Positions 17,232 to 25,929 of a DNA stretch of 64,000 nucleotides are shown here, piece by piece. A model generated the notes under the pieces. It was not told where the DNA came from and did not search any database. It worked only from the letters and a program-made list of their open reading frames with translations. Numbering within the stretch: position 1 is the first letter of the stretch; every line of letters starts with the position of its first letter. This stretch comes from Lysobacteraceae bacterium (lineage in GTDB: Bacteria; Pseudomonadota; Gammaproteobacteria; Xanthomonadales; BQJN01). The position numbers and the translations under genes were made by a program. Location of the stretch: positions 1 to 64,000 of the forward strand of contig BQJN01000005.1 in assembly GCA_021604725.1 (NCBI GenBank), in the 5' to 3' direction.

Positions 17232-19073
17232 TCATCGACCGCCTAACTGGCACATACAGTGGGCGTACATGGTGTTGATCTTGTGATCAGCGAAAAGCAC
17301 TCGCAGCTCATCGATCACATCACGGGCCCCTGGCCACAGACTTAATCCGCCCAGATGCTGGTCGAGGCCAACACCGGCCAGCACCGATGCGGTCATGTCG
17401 AGCAAGAACCGTTCGAAAGAAGTCACTTCTCGCTCAATCCAGCGCAACTCATACTGCTCAATGTCCGCCAACTCCGCCGCCTTATTGACAGCATCGGCCA
17501 TCGTTCCAAGCTCATCGATCAAACCACGATCATAGGCCTGTTGGCCGCTCCAGACACGGCCGCGCGCGACTTCGTCAACCGCCTCAACGCTCATCTGCCG
17601 CGACTCGGCAACGCGAGTCAGGAACTGTTCGTAGCCGTTGTCGATCACCTGCTGAATGATTTTGCCTGCTTCTTCAGGGAGCTTGCGGTCAGCGCGAAAG
17701 GCCCCGGCCAGCGGCGTGGTGCCGATACCATCGGTGTGCACACCAATCTTTTCCAGCGTATCGGGGAAGGTCAGCATCAAGCCAAATATTCCAATCGATC
17801 CGGTGATCGTCGCTGGATTAGCGTAGATGGCATCGGCAGACATCGAGATCCAGTAGCCACCGGATGCCGCCACATCACCCATGGATACCACCACGGGTTT
17901 GCCTGCCGATCGGGTCAGTTCTACCTGGTGACGGATTTGTTCCGACGGAAACACTGCGCCGCCCGGACTGTTGACTCGGAGTACGACGGCTTTGACCTTG
18001 TCGTCGCGCCGAGCGCGTTCCAGCAACCGTGCGGTGCTTTCACCGCCGACCACACCGGCCGGCTGATCGCCGTAGACGATGGCGCCCTGAGCGACAACCA
18101 CCGCAATGCGGTTGCTGCTGTACTCACCGGGCCCGACCGCGCTGAGGTAGGTGTCGATGTCTATCTGTCTGAACGTTTCGCTTTTCGGTTCCGAAGCAAC
18201 ACCCATGTCCATCAGCGCTTTGCGCATCTGATCGCGTGTCATCAATTGATCGACCAAACCGGCATTTACCGCCAGCTTGGCCAGGTCACCACCGGCGTCG
18301 GCCAATTCCTGATCAAAGCGCTCAGCCAACATTTGCACACGGCCTTTTGGCAACTCTCGATGCGCTTCAACGTGGTCGGTAAAGGTGCTCCACAGGTCAC
18401 CCAGCCAATAGAGATTGGCCTCGCGTGACTGTTCCGACATTGAATCGCGGATGTAGGGTTCGGCCGCAGATTTATACTCACCGACCCTAAACAGGTGCAC
18501 GTCGACCCCCAGCATGTCGAGTCCGGACTTGTAGTAGTTGCGATAACGGTCGTAGCCTTCCAGGAATACCACGCCTTCAGGGTGCATCCAGACCTCATCG
18601 GCTATTGATGCCAGATAATATTGATGCTGGCCCATGCCATCGCTCATCGCGATAACAGGCTTGCCGCTGCCCTTGAACGCCTCAATGCTGGCTCCGATCT
18701 CCAGCAAACTGGCCAGGCCAACGCTCCAGATCGTATCCGGGTGCAGTACCAGATGACTGATGCGGTCGTCTTCACGGGCGCGATCGATGGCGCGAATAAC
18801 GTCACGCAACCGCGTTTCCGGCAACTCCCGGTCCAGCGCTCGATCCAGAGCAATATCCACCGGCTCGCGGGAATACTCGTCGACGATAATGCCGTTGGGT
18901 GCCAGAACCAGTGCCGTCTTTTCCTTCACGACAATGGACTGATCAGACATCATGGCCGCGAAGATGATCGCTACGATGAATAAAAACAGAAGGTTCAACA
19001 CCACGCGACGGGTGCCGTCGATGATGGTCCACAGGCCTTCAAACAAGCGGACAACGACATTTGAGGTACTCAT
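17232..19073 (-). CDS. sppA: Signal peptide peptidase SppA, 67K type
   Basis: SppA is an inner-membrane serine protease that degrades remnant signal peptides. The 613-residue protein has one N-terminal membrane helix (about residues 27-47) and two tandem SppA domains, as in the E. coli protein. Its catalytic dyad is split: the lysine lies in GEYKSAAEPYIRD in the first half, and the serine in GDVAASGGYWIS in the second. ATG 19073 (MSTSNVVVRLFEG) is preferred to the upstream in-frame start. It is divergent from the next gene. Confidence 0.95.
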   Translation of the reverse strand: MSTSNVVVRLFEGLWTIIDGTRRVVLNLLFLFIVAIIFAAMMSDQSIVVKEKTALVLAPNGIIVDEYSREPVDIALDRALDRELPETRLRDVIRAIDRAREDDRISHLVLHPDTIWSVGLASLLEIGASIEAFKGSGKPVIAMSDGMGQHQYYLASIADEVWMHPEGVVFLEGYDRYRNYYKSGLDMLGVDVHLFRVGEYKSAAEPYIRDSMSEQSREANLYWLGDLWSTFTDHVEAHRELPKGRVQMLAERFDQELADAGGDLAKLAVNAGLVDQLMTRDQMRKALMDMGVASEPKSETFRQIDIDTYLSAVGPGEYSSNRIAVVVAQGAIVYGDQPAGVVGGESTARLLERARRDDKVKAVVLRVNSPGGAVFPSEQIRHQVELTRSAGKPVVVSMGDVAASGGYWISMSADAIYANPATITGSIGIFGLMLTFPDTLEKIGVHTDGIGTTPLAGAFRADRKLPEEAGKIIQQVIDNGYEQFLTRVAESRQMSVEAVDEVARGRVWSGQQAYDRGLIDELGTMADAVNKAAELADIEQYELRWIEREVTSFERFLLDMTASVLAGVGLDQHLGGLSLWPGARDVIDELRVLFADHKINTMYAHCMCQLGGR

Positions 19074-19235
19074 CCGTAAAAGTCTATCCCGGCTGGCCGA
19101 TGACAACAATCGGGAAGAAGTAACGAATTGCAGCGCCTATATTGAAAGCGCAGATCGCTTCTACCAGGCAATCACGCTACCCTGCAGTCATTGCAGTCGC
19201 CCGAATTTCTCCTACAGCGGAACTAGATCTGAGCC

Positions 19236-20018
19236 ATGACACAACGAATCATCGAATTGAATGAAGGTTTCTGGAACATTCGCGGGTCGTTCAAGATCGG
19301 CGGTTTGATTGACGTCGGCACTCAGGCCTCCCTGGTCCGTCTGCAATCGGGGCATTTCGTGTTGCTCGACACCTGCGCCCTGGACCGCAAGACCATTGAC
19401 AAAATCAATGCGCTGACCGACAACGGCCGACTGCTACAGGCGATCATTAACCTGCATCCATTCCATACCTTGCACGTGAACGATGCGCACAAGCTGTTTC
19501 CAAACGCAAAGCTATATGGAACGGCGCGCCATCATCAGAAACTGGACGGTCTGCCCTGGGAGAGTCAGCTAACCGAATCGAGCGAACTGCATCAGATGTT
19601 TGCCGATGACCTGGATTTTTCGGTGCCCTCAGGTGTTGAGTTCATCTCGGACAACGAGAACGTGCATTTCGCCTCGGTCCTGGCCTGGCATCCAAATTCT
19701 CGAACCATTCACGTCGACGACACCTTGATGTATATCCGATTCCCATTGCCGCTTCGCATCATTGGCCATCGTGACACGGTGCGGTTCCACCCAACGCTCA
19801 GCAAAGTCCTGTTACCACAAACAGGCGCGGCGGAGTCCTTTGCCGAGTGGGCAACTGGCTTGGCTACACAATGGGCCGATGCGGAGAACCTGTGTGCCGC
19901 CCACGTCACCTCTTTGCTCGGTAGCAATAACCGCGGCGCGCCGATCGCTGAACGAATTCTGTCCGCGTTGGACGGTGTCCGATCAACACTTGCCAGCCAC
20001 GAAAACGGTCTGAGCTGA
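19236..20018 (+). CDS. Metallo-beta-lactamase-fold-like protein of unknown function
   Basis: The 260-residue protein looks like an MBL-fold hydrolase in outline: an N-terminal GGLIDVGTQASLVRLQ, a LLDTCALD turn, and a strand ending in INLHPFHTLHV at residues 70-80, where active relatives have HxHxDH. A later AWHPNSRTIHVDDT resembles the fifth motif. The aspartate of the first motif is missing, so the metal site is altered and catalysis is doubtful. I can name no substrate. It is divergent from sppA and lies 140 bases before the transglycosylase gene. Confidence 0.6.
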   Translation: MTQRIIELNEGFWNIRGSFKIGGLIDVGTQASLVRLQSGHFVLLDTCALDRKTIDKINALTDNGRLLQAIINLHPFHTLHVNDAHKLFPNAKLYGTARHHQKLDGLPWESQLTESSELHQMFADDLDFSVPSGVEFISDNENVHFASVLAWHPNSRTIHVDDTLMYIRFPLPLRIIGHRDTVRFHPTLSKVLLPQTGAAESFAEWATGLATQWADAENLCAAHVTSLLGSNNRGAPIAERILSALDGVRSTLASHENGLS

Positions 20019-20157
20019 ACCTTGAACCAACAAACCGACGCGGCGAATGCGGCCCCGCATGGTCGAATTTGCGGGAAATGGGCGGCTTTTGCAGCTAAAC
20101 TACGTAAAACTGATCGTGTGATAAGCACATTATGCGGCCTCACGAGCCGCCCGAGAT

Positions 20158-20781
20158 ATGTCGTCGCCAACTAACACCACAGCACTGATCCTCATCATCG
20201 TCGCGATGTGCGTCGCTGCGCCCAGTGCCAGCGGTCAGATTTATAAATTTGTTGATGAGAACGGCATCATCAACTACACCGGCACCAAGCCGAATCGAGA
20301 TGACTATGTGGTGGTGGCCTGTCAGCTCTGCCGCAAGAGCAGGGCAGCCGATTATCGACGCGTACCGCTGGACACCGAGCGTTTTGCCGCCGAGGTCAAT
20401 CAAGCCGCACGAACTCATAATCTGGATGCGGCTCTGCTCAGGGCGGTGATCCACGTTGAGTCATGGTTTGACCCTGCGGCTGTGTCTCGAGTTGGCGCGC
20501 AAGGCTTGATGCAGTTAATGCCGGACACGGGCAAGCAGTACGGCATACGAAATCCTTTTGATGCCGCCGAGAACATTGCGGTCGGAAGCCAACACCTTAA
20601 AGAATTGATCGACCAGTACGGCGGCGATGAACGCCTGGCCCTGGCTGCTTACAACGCCGGAGCCGGTGCGGTTCGAAAGTACAAGGGTGTGCCGCCTTAT
20701 CGCGAGACCCGAGACTACATCGACCGGGTATCCATATTGCGCGACCGCTACGCTTCCGCCCGAGGCCAGGGCGCGCCGTGA
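20158..20781 (+). CDS. Lytic transglycosylase with DUF4124-like N-terminus
   Basis: A 207-residue exported protein: signal peptide (residues 1-26), then a short DUF4124-like strand region (QIYKFVDENGIINYTGTKP), then an SLT domain. The catalytic Glu is in VIHVESWFDP, followed by GLMQLMPDTG and AAYNAGAGAV, the three SLT motifs. It would cleave peptidoglycan glycan strands in the periplasm with formation of 1,6-anhydro ends. Its stop overlaps the GTG start of the LysR gene by four bases (GTGA), so the two are translationally coupled. Confidence 0.9.
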   Translation: MSSPTNTTALILIIVAMCVAAPSASGQIYKFVDENGIINYTGTKPNRDDYVVVACQLCRKSRAADYRRVPLDTERFAAEVNQAARTHNLDAALLRAVIHVESWFDPAAVSRVGAQGLMQLMPDTGKQYGIRNPFDAAENIAVGSQHLKELIDQYGGDERLALAAYNAGAGAVRKYKGVPPYRETRDYIDRVSILRDRYASARGQGAP

Positions 20782-21686
20782 ACCGGCGACTACCCAGCCT
20801 GTCTTTGCTTCGAGCTTTCGAACGCGCTGCCCATCATTCGTCGGTCAAACTTGCTGCCAATGATTTGTACGTCACACCTGGGGCAGTTTCTCAAAAGATC
20901 AAACAACTGGAACAAGAGCTTGGCATTCCGCTATTTCGACGCGAAGGCCGCTCGATCCGACTGACCGCCGCAGGCAAGGGATATTACCGTGACGTGGCCA
21001 GAGCCTTTGCTCGCCTTGAGACCGGGACGCAACGGCTGCAGGATCAGTTTGGCGCCCAGGTGTTGCGGCTGCATCTGCTGCCATTTTTTGCCTCGGCGAT
21101 CCTGATCCCGCGCTTGCCGGCGTTTCAGGCCGCGCACCCTGACATCGAAGTACGTATCGAATCCTCGTTCGGGCTCACCGGCGAGCACCCCGAAGGCGCT
21201 GACCTGTCGGTTATTCTCGGCAACGGCGACTGGCCGGGTCTTAAGTCCAACCGTTTGCTCGACATTCACCTACAGCCGGTCGCCTGCCCTGAAATTGCCG
21301 CCACCATTCGACCTGATCACCCCGAAGATATAAACCAACACACCATTGTTCGGTTCACCTCGAGACTGGATGCCTGGGAGCAATGGACCCGCCAAAGTGC
21401 ACTGGATTTCGCTCCGCAGGGGCAATTCGGAGTCGACAGCATGTTCTCAGCGCTAACAGCTGCTGAACAGGGCTTGGGTGTGGCCATGGCGGTGCGCCCG
21501 GTGACCGATGAGAAGATCCAGCAATCCAGTTTGCAGTATGTGCTCAATCACTCCGTACCGGCTATTGACTCCTACTATCTTGTCTACCGCGCGTCCGATG
21601 CGGTGCGTCCGGGCGTGGCTATTTTCAGGGATTGGTTGATGGAGCAGTTCGTGGCGGAAAACCTAACTTTGCCGAGTGGCGAATAA
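20778..21686 (+). CDS. LysR family regulator, GcvA-like
   Basis: A 302-residue LysR-type protein: helix-turn-helix at about residues 20-45 (SSVKLAANDLYVTPGAVSQKIKQLE), then the effector-binding domain. RLPSLSLLRAFERAAHHSSVKLAA near the N-terminus is typical of the GcvA/AmpR-like branch. The GTG start is imposed by the 4-base overlap with the transglycosylase gene. Its target is unknown; the transglycosylase upstream and the candidate small RNA just downstream are the obvious possibilities. Confidence 0.88.
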   Translation: MNRRLPSLSLLRAFERAAHHSSVKLAANDLYVTPGAVSQKIKQLEQELGIPLFRREGRSIRLTAAGKGYYRDVARAFARLETGTQRLQDQFGAQVLRLHLLPFFASAILIPRLPAFQAAHPDIEVRIESSFGLTGEHPEGADLSVILGNGDWPGLKSNRLLDIHLQPVACPEIAATIRPDHPEDINQHTIVRFTSRLDAWEQWTRQSALDFAPQGQFGVDSMFSALTAAEQGLGVAMAVRPVTDEKIQQSSLQYVLNHSVPAIDSYYLVYRASDAVRPGVAIFRDWLMEQFVAENLTLPSGE

Positions 21687-21785
21687 TAGATATTGCCTGA
21701 GCACCGTTCGTCGCTCTAAAATAACCGCTCATCGCGTAAAGACTGTAACAATTAGTTAAACTAAACTGTCGCGCGAATTTATCGA

Positions 21786-21814
21786 TTGTGCCCGTTGCGG
21801 CTTATCCGTAATCT
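21786..21814 (+). promoter_or_regulatory. Candidate sigma-70 promoter for the small RNA
   Basis: TTGTGC (21786-21791) and TAATCT (21809-21814) are 17 bases apart. The region lies after the LysR stop and leads to a transcript ending in a strong terminator. A perfect 13-base palindrome, TTAGTT-A-AACTAA, lies upstream at 21752-21764, where an activator could bind. Confidence 0.4.
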
Positions 21815-21820
21815 AGTACT

Positions 21821-22009
21821 CATCTTGAAGTTACGGTTCTTTTCCGGCTTGCTTCACTGATAAGCGGTTTCCGACTTTGCCCCTCATCGTTGGTCCTCCC
21901 TCCCGCTTCGAAGCAAGAGATGCGTTGTCCCCCCGACGCGGACTGAACTATTCAAGATGCCAATCAAGCGCGCCTGGCATCCCCTCTTTAGCCAGGCGCG
22001 CTTTTTTTT
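21821..22009 (+). ncRNA. Candidate small RNA with C-rich loops
   Basis: No reading frame occupies the stretch between the LysR gene and queF, yet it has a plausible promoter and a very strong intrinsic terminator. The predicted RNA of about 190 nt carries three C-rich unpaired segments: TCCTCCCTCCC (21894-21904), the CCCCCC loop of a GCGTT/GACGC hairpin (21922-21939), and CCCC in the terminator loop. C-rich loops that pair with G-rich ribosome sites are known from Xanthomonas sRNA sX13; kinship with it is inference from this architecture, not from alignment. The 5' end is estimated from the promoter. Confidence 0.45.
21966..22009 (+). terminator. Strong intrinsic terminator (plus strand)
   Basis: A perfect 13-bp stem, AAGCGCGCCTGGC with GCCAGGCGCGCTT, has a 12-base loop and is followed at once by a run of eight T (22002-22009). 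It has a T-tract only on the plus strand, so it chiefly ends rightward transcripts, although the stem lies just past the queF stop and may also slow transcription on the minus strand. Confidence 0.88.
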
Positions 22010-22061
22010 GTGCTCAACAAAGCCCTGGCGAACACTGCACAGTCGGCTAACCCCGGTCGAT

Positions 22062-22883
22062 TTATTGTCGCCACTGCACAGTATTGCTCGGGGCGTCCTC
22101 GAAATTGCTGCGAAATGGATTGATATCGATGCCTCCGCGACGACTGAATCGGGCATAGACCGTTAACTGGTCCGGATCGCACTGCCGCATTACATCATCA
22201 AAAATTTGTTCGACGCATTGTTCATGGAAACCGGCGTGCTGACGGTAGGAAACCAGATAACGCAACAAGTCGGGTAGATCGATCACCACGCCGCTGTATC
22301 GCAACAAGACACTGGCCCAATCCGGTTGACCGGTCACTGGACAAACACTGCGAAAAGCATCGGTCCAAACACTGCATACCGAATCATCCTTGCTCGGGCT
22401 GCAATGCAGCAGAGATTTGTCAATGTGATAGATCTCGCAAGGCACATCCAGATCATCAAGACACTGTCCGGGCCAACGCCGACGCGCCCAGGCTTGATCC
22501 CTGTCGACCATGCTCACCTGAACCGGCGCACCTGCGGTAGCTGAAAGGTCGCGCTGCATATTGGCCAGCAACACCTCATCGCTGCATCGCAAGGTGTTGA
22601 AGCTGCCGAGGTACAACTTCATCGATTTGGATTCGATCAGGCAGGCTGAGCTCGACGGCACGCGAATTTCGGCACAAGCCACCCTGGGCTGACCATTGAG
22701 GTTTAGCCAGGACAGTTCCCAGGCATTCCAGATATCTACGCCCTTGTTGCTTTCCTGTTGCGACAACACGAGACGTGCATCAGCTCGCGGGATGCCGTGC
22801 AGCACCTCCGGTGCGTAGGTCGTCGGGTAGTCCACTTGACGACCCAGGGGATTGTTGGCAGTGGCTAGGGATTGATCAGTCAT
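22062..22883 (-). CDS. queF: NADPH-dependent 7-cyano-7-deazaguanine reductase
   Basis: QueF reduces preQ0 to preQ1 in queuosine biosynthesis. The protein is the long, two-domain form (273 residues). ESKSMKLYLGSFNTLR in the first half is the QueF substrate motif, and the cysteine in SVCPVTGQPDWASV in the second half is the nucleophile that forms the thioimide with preQ0. It is a single gene, divergent from the SRPBCC gene with a 45-base gap. Confidence 0.96.
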   Translation of the reverse strand: MTDQSLATANNPLGRQVDYPTTYAPEVLHGIPRADARLVLSQQESNKGVDIWNAWELSWLNLNGQPRVACAEIRVPSSSACLIESKSMKLYLGSFNTLRCSDEVLLANMQRDLSATAGAPVQVSMVDRDQAWARRRWPGQCLDDLDVPCEIYHIDKSLLHCSPSKDDSVCSVWTDAFRSVCPVTGQPDWASVLLRYSGVVIDLPDLLRYLVSYRQHAGFHEQCVEQIFDDVMRQCDPDQLTVYARFSRRGGIDINPFRSNFEDAPSNTVQWRQ

Positions 22884-22928
22884 TTATCGTATGGTTGGTG
22901 GCACGCCACATTTACGGAGCGCGGAACA

Positions 22929-24056
22929 ATGAGAACTATCCTAAAGTGGCTGTTGTTGGCATCAGTTGTCTTGCTTGCTGTGGGATTATTCCTGCCATCA
23001 CAGGTGCGTGTCGAGCGCAGCATCATAATCGATGCGCCCACCAACGTCGTTTTCGACATGGTAAACGGCTTTACTCGATTCCATGAGTGGTCACCGTGGC
23101 ACGCCATGGACCCGCAGACCCAATACCAGCTAGAAGGCCCGACCTCGGGCGTAGGTGCAACATTGATCTGGTCCAGCGAAGTGACTGGCAGCGGCAGGCA
23201 AACCGTGGTCGAGGTGGAGGCCAACCGTGTTGTCGAGGTATCCCTGCTTTTTGATGGTGAAGCGCCGGCAACGGCGACCTATTTGCTGGTGCCACGAGAT
23301 TCCGGCACCGAATTGACCTGGGTCTTTGAAACCACCTTCGGCTACGACCTGTTTGCCCGCTACTTTGGTTTGCTGTTTGACCGCTTGATTGGTGCCGATT
23401 ACGAGAATGGCCTGGCCAATCTGAAGGTACTGTTGGAGCGAGAGGTGCCCGATCTGCCCCCGGACGAGCAGCCGGCCGGGGTGGACAAACCAAGTGATGG
23501 TTCATCGCCAGCCCCAGCGGCGGACAGCGGCGCAGTTCCAGCTGATGCTCACCACACAGGCGTTGTTTCCGACATCGACATGGAGGTGACCGAAGTCGAA
23601 CCGATCAGCATCGCCATGGCCAGTGGTATCGCCACCGTGAACTCCGAGGATGTGGCGGTGGAGCTGAGCCGTGCCTATCAAAAAATCGCCACCCATTTAC
23701 TTTCACAAGGGCTGAAAATGGGCTCGCCACCGGTGAGTATTACGCGCGGCTGGATCCGTTCCGGTGAGTACTCCTTTGACGCGGGTGTGCCGGTCAATCC
23801 GGATCGAATGAAGCCCTCTTCCGAGGTCAAGCTGGGCAGCACACCTGGTGGCCGGGTTTTGAAAGCCACTCATGTCGGTTCCTATGAATCACTGTCGGAG
23901 ACCTACCAGGCCATGTTCAATTACATGTCTGACCAAGGCCTTATTGCCGGCGAGTTCGCCTGGGAAGCCTATGTCGACGACCCGGCCAGTACGCCGGTCG
24001 ATCAGCTACAAACCATCATCTACTATCAACTTGCACAGGAAGCGGCTGCACCATGA
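22929..24056 (+). CDS. Fusion of SRPBCC and GyrI-like ligand-binding domains, membrane anchored
   Basis: The 375-residue protein has one N-terminal hydrophobic helix (residues 5-22), then an SRPBCC/polyketide-cyclase-like domain (about 28-165, beginning VERSIIIDAPTNVVFDMVNGF), a Pro/Asp/Ala-rich linker (about 175-215), and a GyrI/AraC effector-binding domain (about 220-375). Both domains bind small hydrophobic ligands in relatives. I start at ATG 22929 behind GGAGCG, since the longer frame adds nothing conserved. Its stop overlaps the start of the HlyD-like gene by four bases, so it belongs to the export operon and may sense or hand over the exported compound. Confidence 0.8.
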   Translation: MRTILKWLLLASVVLLAVGLFLPSQVRVERSIIIDAPTNVVFDMVNGFTRFHEWSPWHAMDPQTQYQLEGPTSGVGATLIWSSEVTGSGRQTVVEVEANRVVEVSLLFDGEAPATATYLLVPRDSGTELTWVFETTFGYDLFARYFGLLFDRLIGADYENGLANLKVLLEREVPDLPPDEQPAGVDKPSDGSSPAPAADSGAVPADAHHTGVVSDIDMEVTEVEPISIAMASGIATVNSEDVAVELSRAYQKIATHLLSQGLKMGSPPVSITRGWIRSGEYSFDAGVPVNPDRMKPSSEVKLGSTPGGRVLKATHVGSYESLSETYQAMFNYMSDQGLIAGEFAWEAYVDDPASTPVDQLQTIIYYQLAQEAAAP

Positions 24057-25015
24057 TGACAACGCTTCGCATCGGCCTGCTCACCCTGGTCGCAATATTG
24101 ACCGGTTGTCAGCCCTCTTCACCCGAACCTCCCGTGCCCGTGTTCGGCACACTGGAACGCGATCGCGTCGAGTTGCGAGCTCACCATGCCGAACGCATCG
24201 TTTCGATCGAGGCCAAAGAAGGGCAGCAAGTGATCAAGGACCAGGTGATTTTGCGCCAGGACGACCGTTCGTTACGGGCGCAATGGGCGGTGCTCAACGC
24301 GCAGAAGCAGGCCGCTCAGGCACGCCTGCAGTTGTTGATCAATGGACCCCGCGAGCAGGAGTTGGCTCGCGCCGAAGCGCAACTGGATGCCGCGGCAAGC
24401 GCCAGCGAGGAGGCCAAACGACAGTTGGACCGCGTCAAAGCTCTGGCGGACAAAAATCTGGGTTCCGAATCCAACGAAGACTTGCTGAAGAATCGTTACG
24501 ACCAATCGGTGGCGGCCTTGCGCAGTGCTGAGCAGACCGTATCGGAATTGCGCGAAGGCAGTCGTCAGGAGCAGATCGAGGAGGCGGCAGCGCAAGTGGC
24601 GCAGATCGATGCCAGCATTGCTGAGCTGTCCGTGGCCCTGGACAAACTGATCGTTCGCGCACCAAGCGATGGTTTGCTGGAGCGTCTACCCAGCAAACTG
24701 GGCAGTGACACTCTGCCTGGTGCGGTGGTGGCGATCATGCTCACTGGCGAGCAACCTTACGCACGCATTCACGTGCCCGAGCCGCGTATGGCGCAATTCT
24801 CGGTCGGTCAAAACGTATCGGTACGGGCTGATGGCTTTGAGCAAACCTTCAATGGACGCGTTCGTTACCTCAGCGCGGAAGCTGACTTCACACCTTGGTT
24901 GGCCTTGAACAAGGATGATCGAGAACGACTGAGTTTTGTTGCCGAGATCGATCTTGTCGATGCATCAGCCAAAAGCCTGCCAACCGGTATTCCGCTACAG
25001 GTCACCAACCCTTGA
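24053..25015 (+). CDS. HlyD/RND-type periplasmic adaptor lipoprotein
   Basis: A 320-residue membrane fusion protein with a lipoprotein signal (hydrophobic run ending LTGCQ, Cys near residue 22). It has a barrel-sandwich/lipoyl half (about 40-70), a long alpha-helical hairpin rich in Ala/Glu/Gln/Arg (about 75-190), and a beta-barrel region after RAPSDGLLERL. It would bridge the inner-membrane ABC exporter to an outer-membrane channel. It is overlapped by the genes on both sides (ATGA upstream, TTGA downstream). No outer-membrane protein gene is present here. Confidence 0.85.
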   Translation: MMTTLRIGLLTLVAILTGCQPSSPEPPVPVFGTLERDRVELRAHHAERIVSIEAKEGQQVIKDQVILRQDDRSLRAQWAVLNAQKQAAQARLQLLINGPREQELARAEAQLDAAASASEEAKRQLDRVKALADKNLGSESNEDLLKNRYDQSVAALRSAEQTVSELREGSRQEQIEEAAAQVAQIDASIAELSVALDKLIVRAPSDGLLERLPSKLGSDTLPGAVVAIMLTGEQPYARIHVPEPRMAQFSVGQNVSVRADGFEQTFNGRVRYLSAEADFTPWLALNKDDRERLSFVAEIDLVDASAKSLPTGIPLQVTNP

Positions 25016-25929
25016 GCACTAGCGCCGTCAGCGCCTCCGGACTGTACCGCAACTTCGGCGACCTGGTGGCCGTTGATAACGTCAGTCTGGATATTGAACA
25101 GGGCACGATTTTCGGTTTCGTTGGCCCCAACGGATCTGGCAAGTCAACGACCATTCGCATGCTTTGTGGGCTGCTGACACCCAGCGCCGGAACAGCAACG
25201 GTACTGGGTCATTCCTTGCCAAAAGAAGCAGAACATCTGCGTCGCCGAGTGGGCTATATGACGCAGGCCTTTTCCCTGTATCGAGATCTCTCGGTCGAAG
25301 AAAACCTGGACTTCGTCGGCCAGATCTACTCGATGCCTCGCAACAAGCGCAAGGATCGCCGTGACCACTGGATGGGACGACTCGACCTTGAACGTTACCG
25401 ACACCATCTGGCCGGTCGCTTGAGCGGGGGCCAGCGGCAATGGCTTGCCCTGGCCGCCTGTTTGTTACATCGCCCTGAAGTGCTGATACTTGATGAGCCG
25501 ACCAGCCAGGTTGATCCAAAGACGCGCCGAGATTTCTGGAGGATTCTGTTTGAGCTGGCCGACGATGGCGTCACCATCTTGGTGTCTACACATTTCATGG
25601 ACGAAGCCGAGCGCTGCCATCGCCTGGGCATTTTGGATCACGGTCGGCTGGTAACCGAAGGGCGACCCCAAGCCTTGATGCAAGACTTGCCGGTGGATGT
25701 CTTTCGGGTTTCCGGACCCGGTCTGCGCGATATTGAAGCTCTTCTTCTGCAGAACACAGCTGTGCGTTCAGTGGTGCAGATCGGCGACGCCCTTCGTGTA
25801 CTGACCGACCAGGGAACTGATCCGTCAACCATTGCAACGCTCGCCGACAAAGGTACCCATGTAGAGCGTGTCGATGCCAACCTTGAAGATGTCTTTGTAG
25901 TCGCCACAGCCGATGAGGTCACCGCGTGA
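25012..25929 (+). CDS. ABC transporter ATP-binding protein (ABC-2 exporter)
   Basis: A 305-residue ATPase with Walker A GPNGSGKST, Q-loop, signature LSGGQRQWLALA, Walker B VLILDEPTSQVDP and the H-loop STHFMDEAERC. The C-terminal 80 residues are the extra domain found in DrrA/YhiH-like drug-export ATPases. The start is TTG at 25012, overlapping the stop of the adaptor gene; no better in-frame codon precedes the first conserved strand. It powers the permease encoded next. Confidence 0.92.
   Translation: MSTSAVSASGLYRNFGDLVAVDNVSLDIEQGTIFGFVGPNGSGKSTTIRMLCGLLTPSAGTATVLGHSLPKEAEHLRRRVGYMTQAFSLYRDLSVEENLDFVGQIYSMPRNKRKDRRDHWMGRLDLERYRHHLAGRLSGGQRQWLALAACLLHRPEVLILDEPTSQVDPKTRRDFWRILFELADDGVTILVSTHFMDEAERCHRLGILDHGRLVTEGRPQALMQDLPVDVFRVSGPGLRDIEALLLQNTAVRSVVQIGDALRVLTDQGTDPSTIATLADKGTHVERVDANLEDVFVVATADEVTA

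Noticed and set aside
21884-22156. 90-codon minus-strand frame extending past queF
   Set aside because: It overlaps the queF end in another frame and runs through the terminator hairpin, with no conserved feature.
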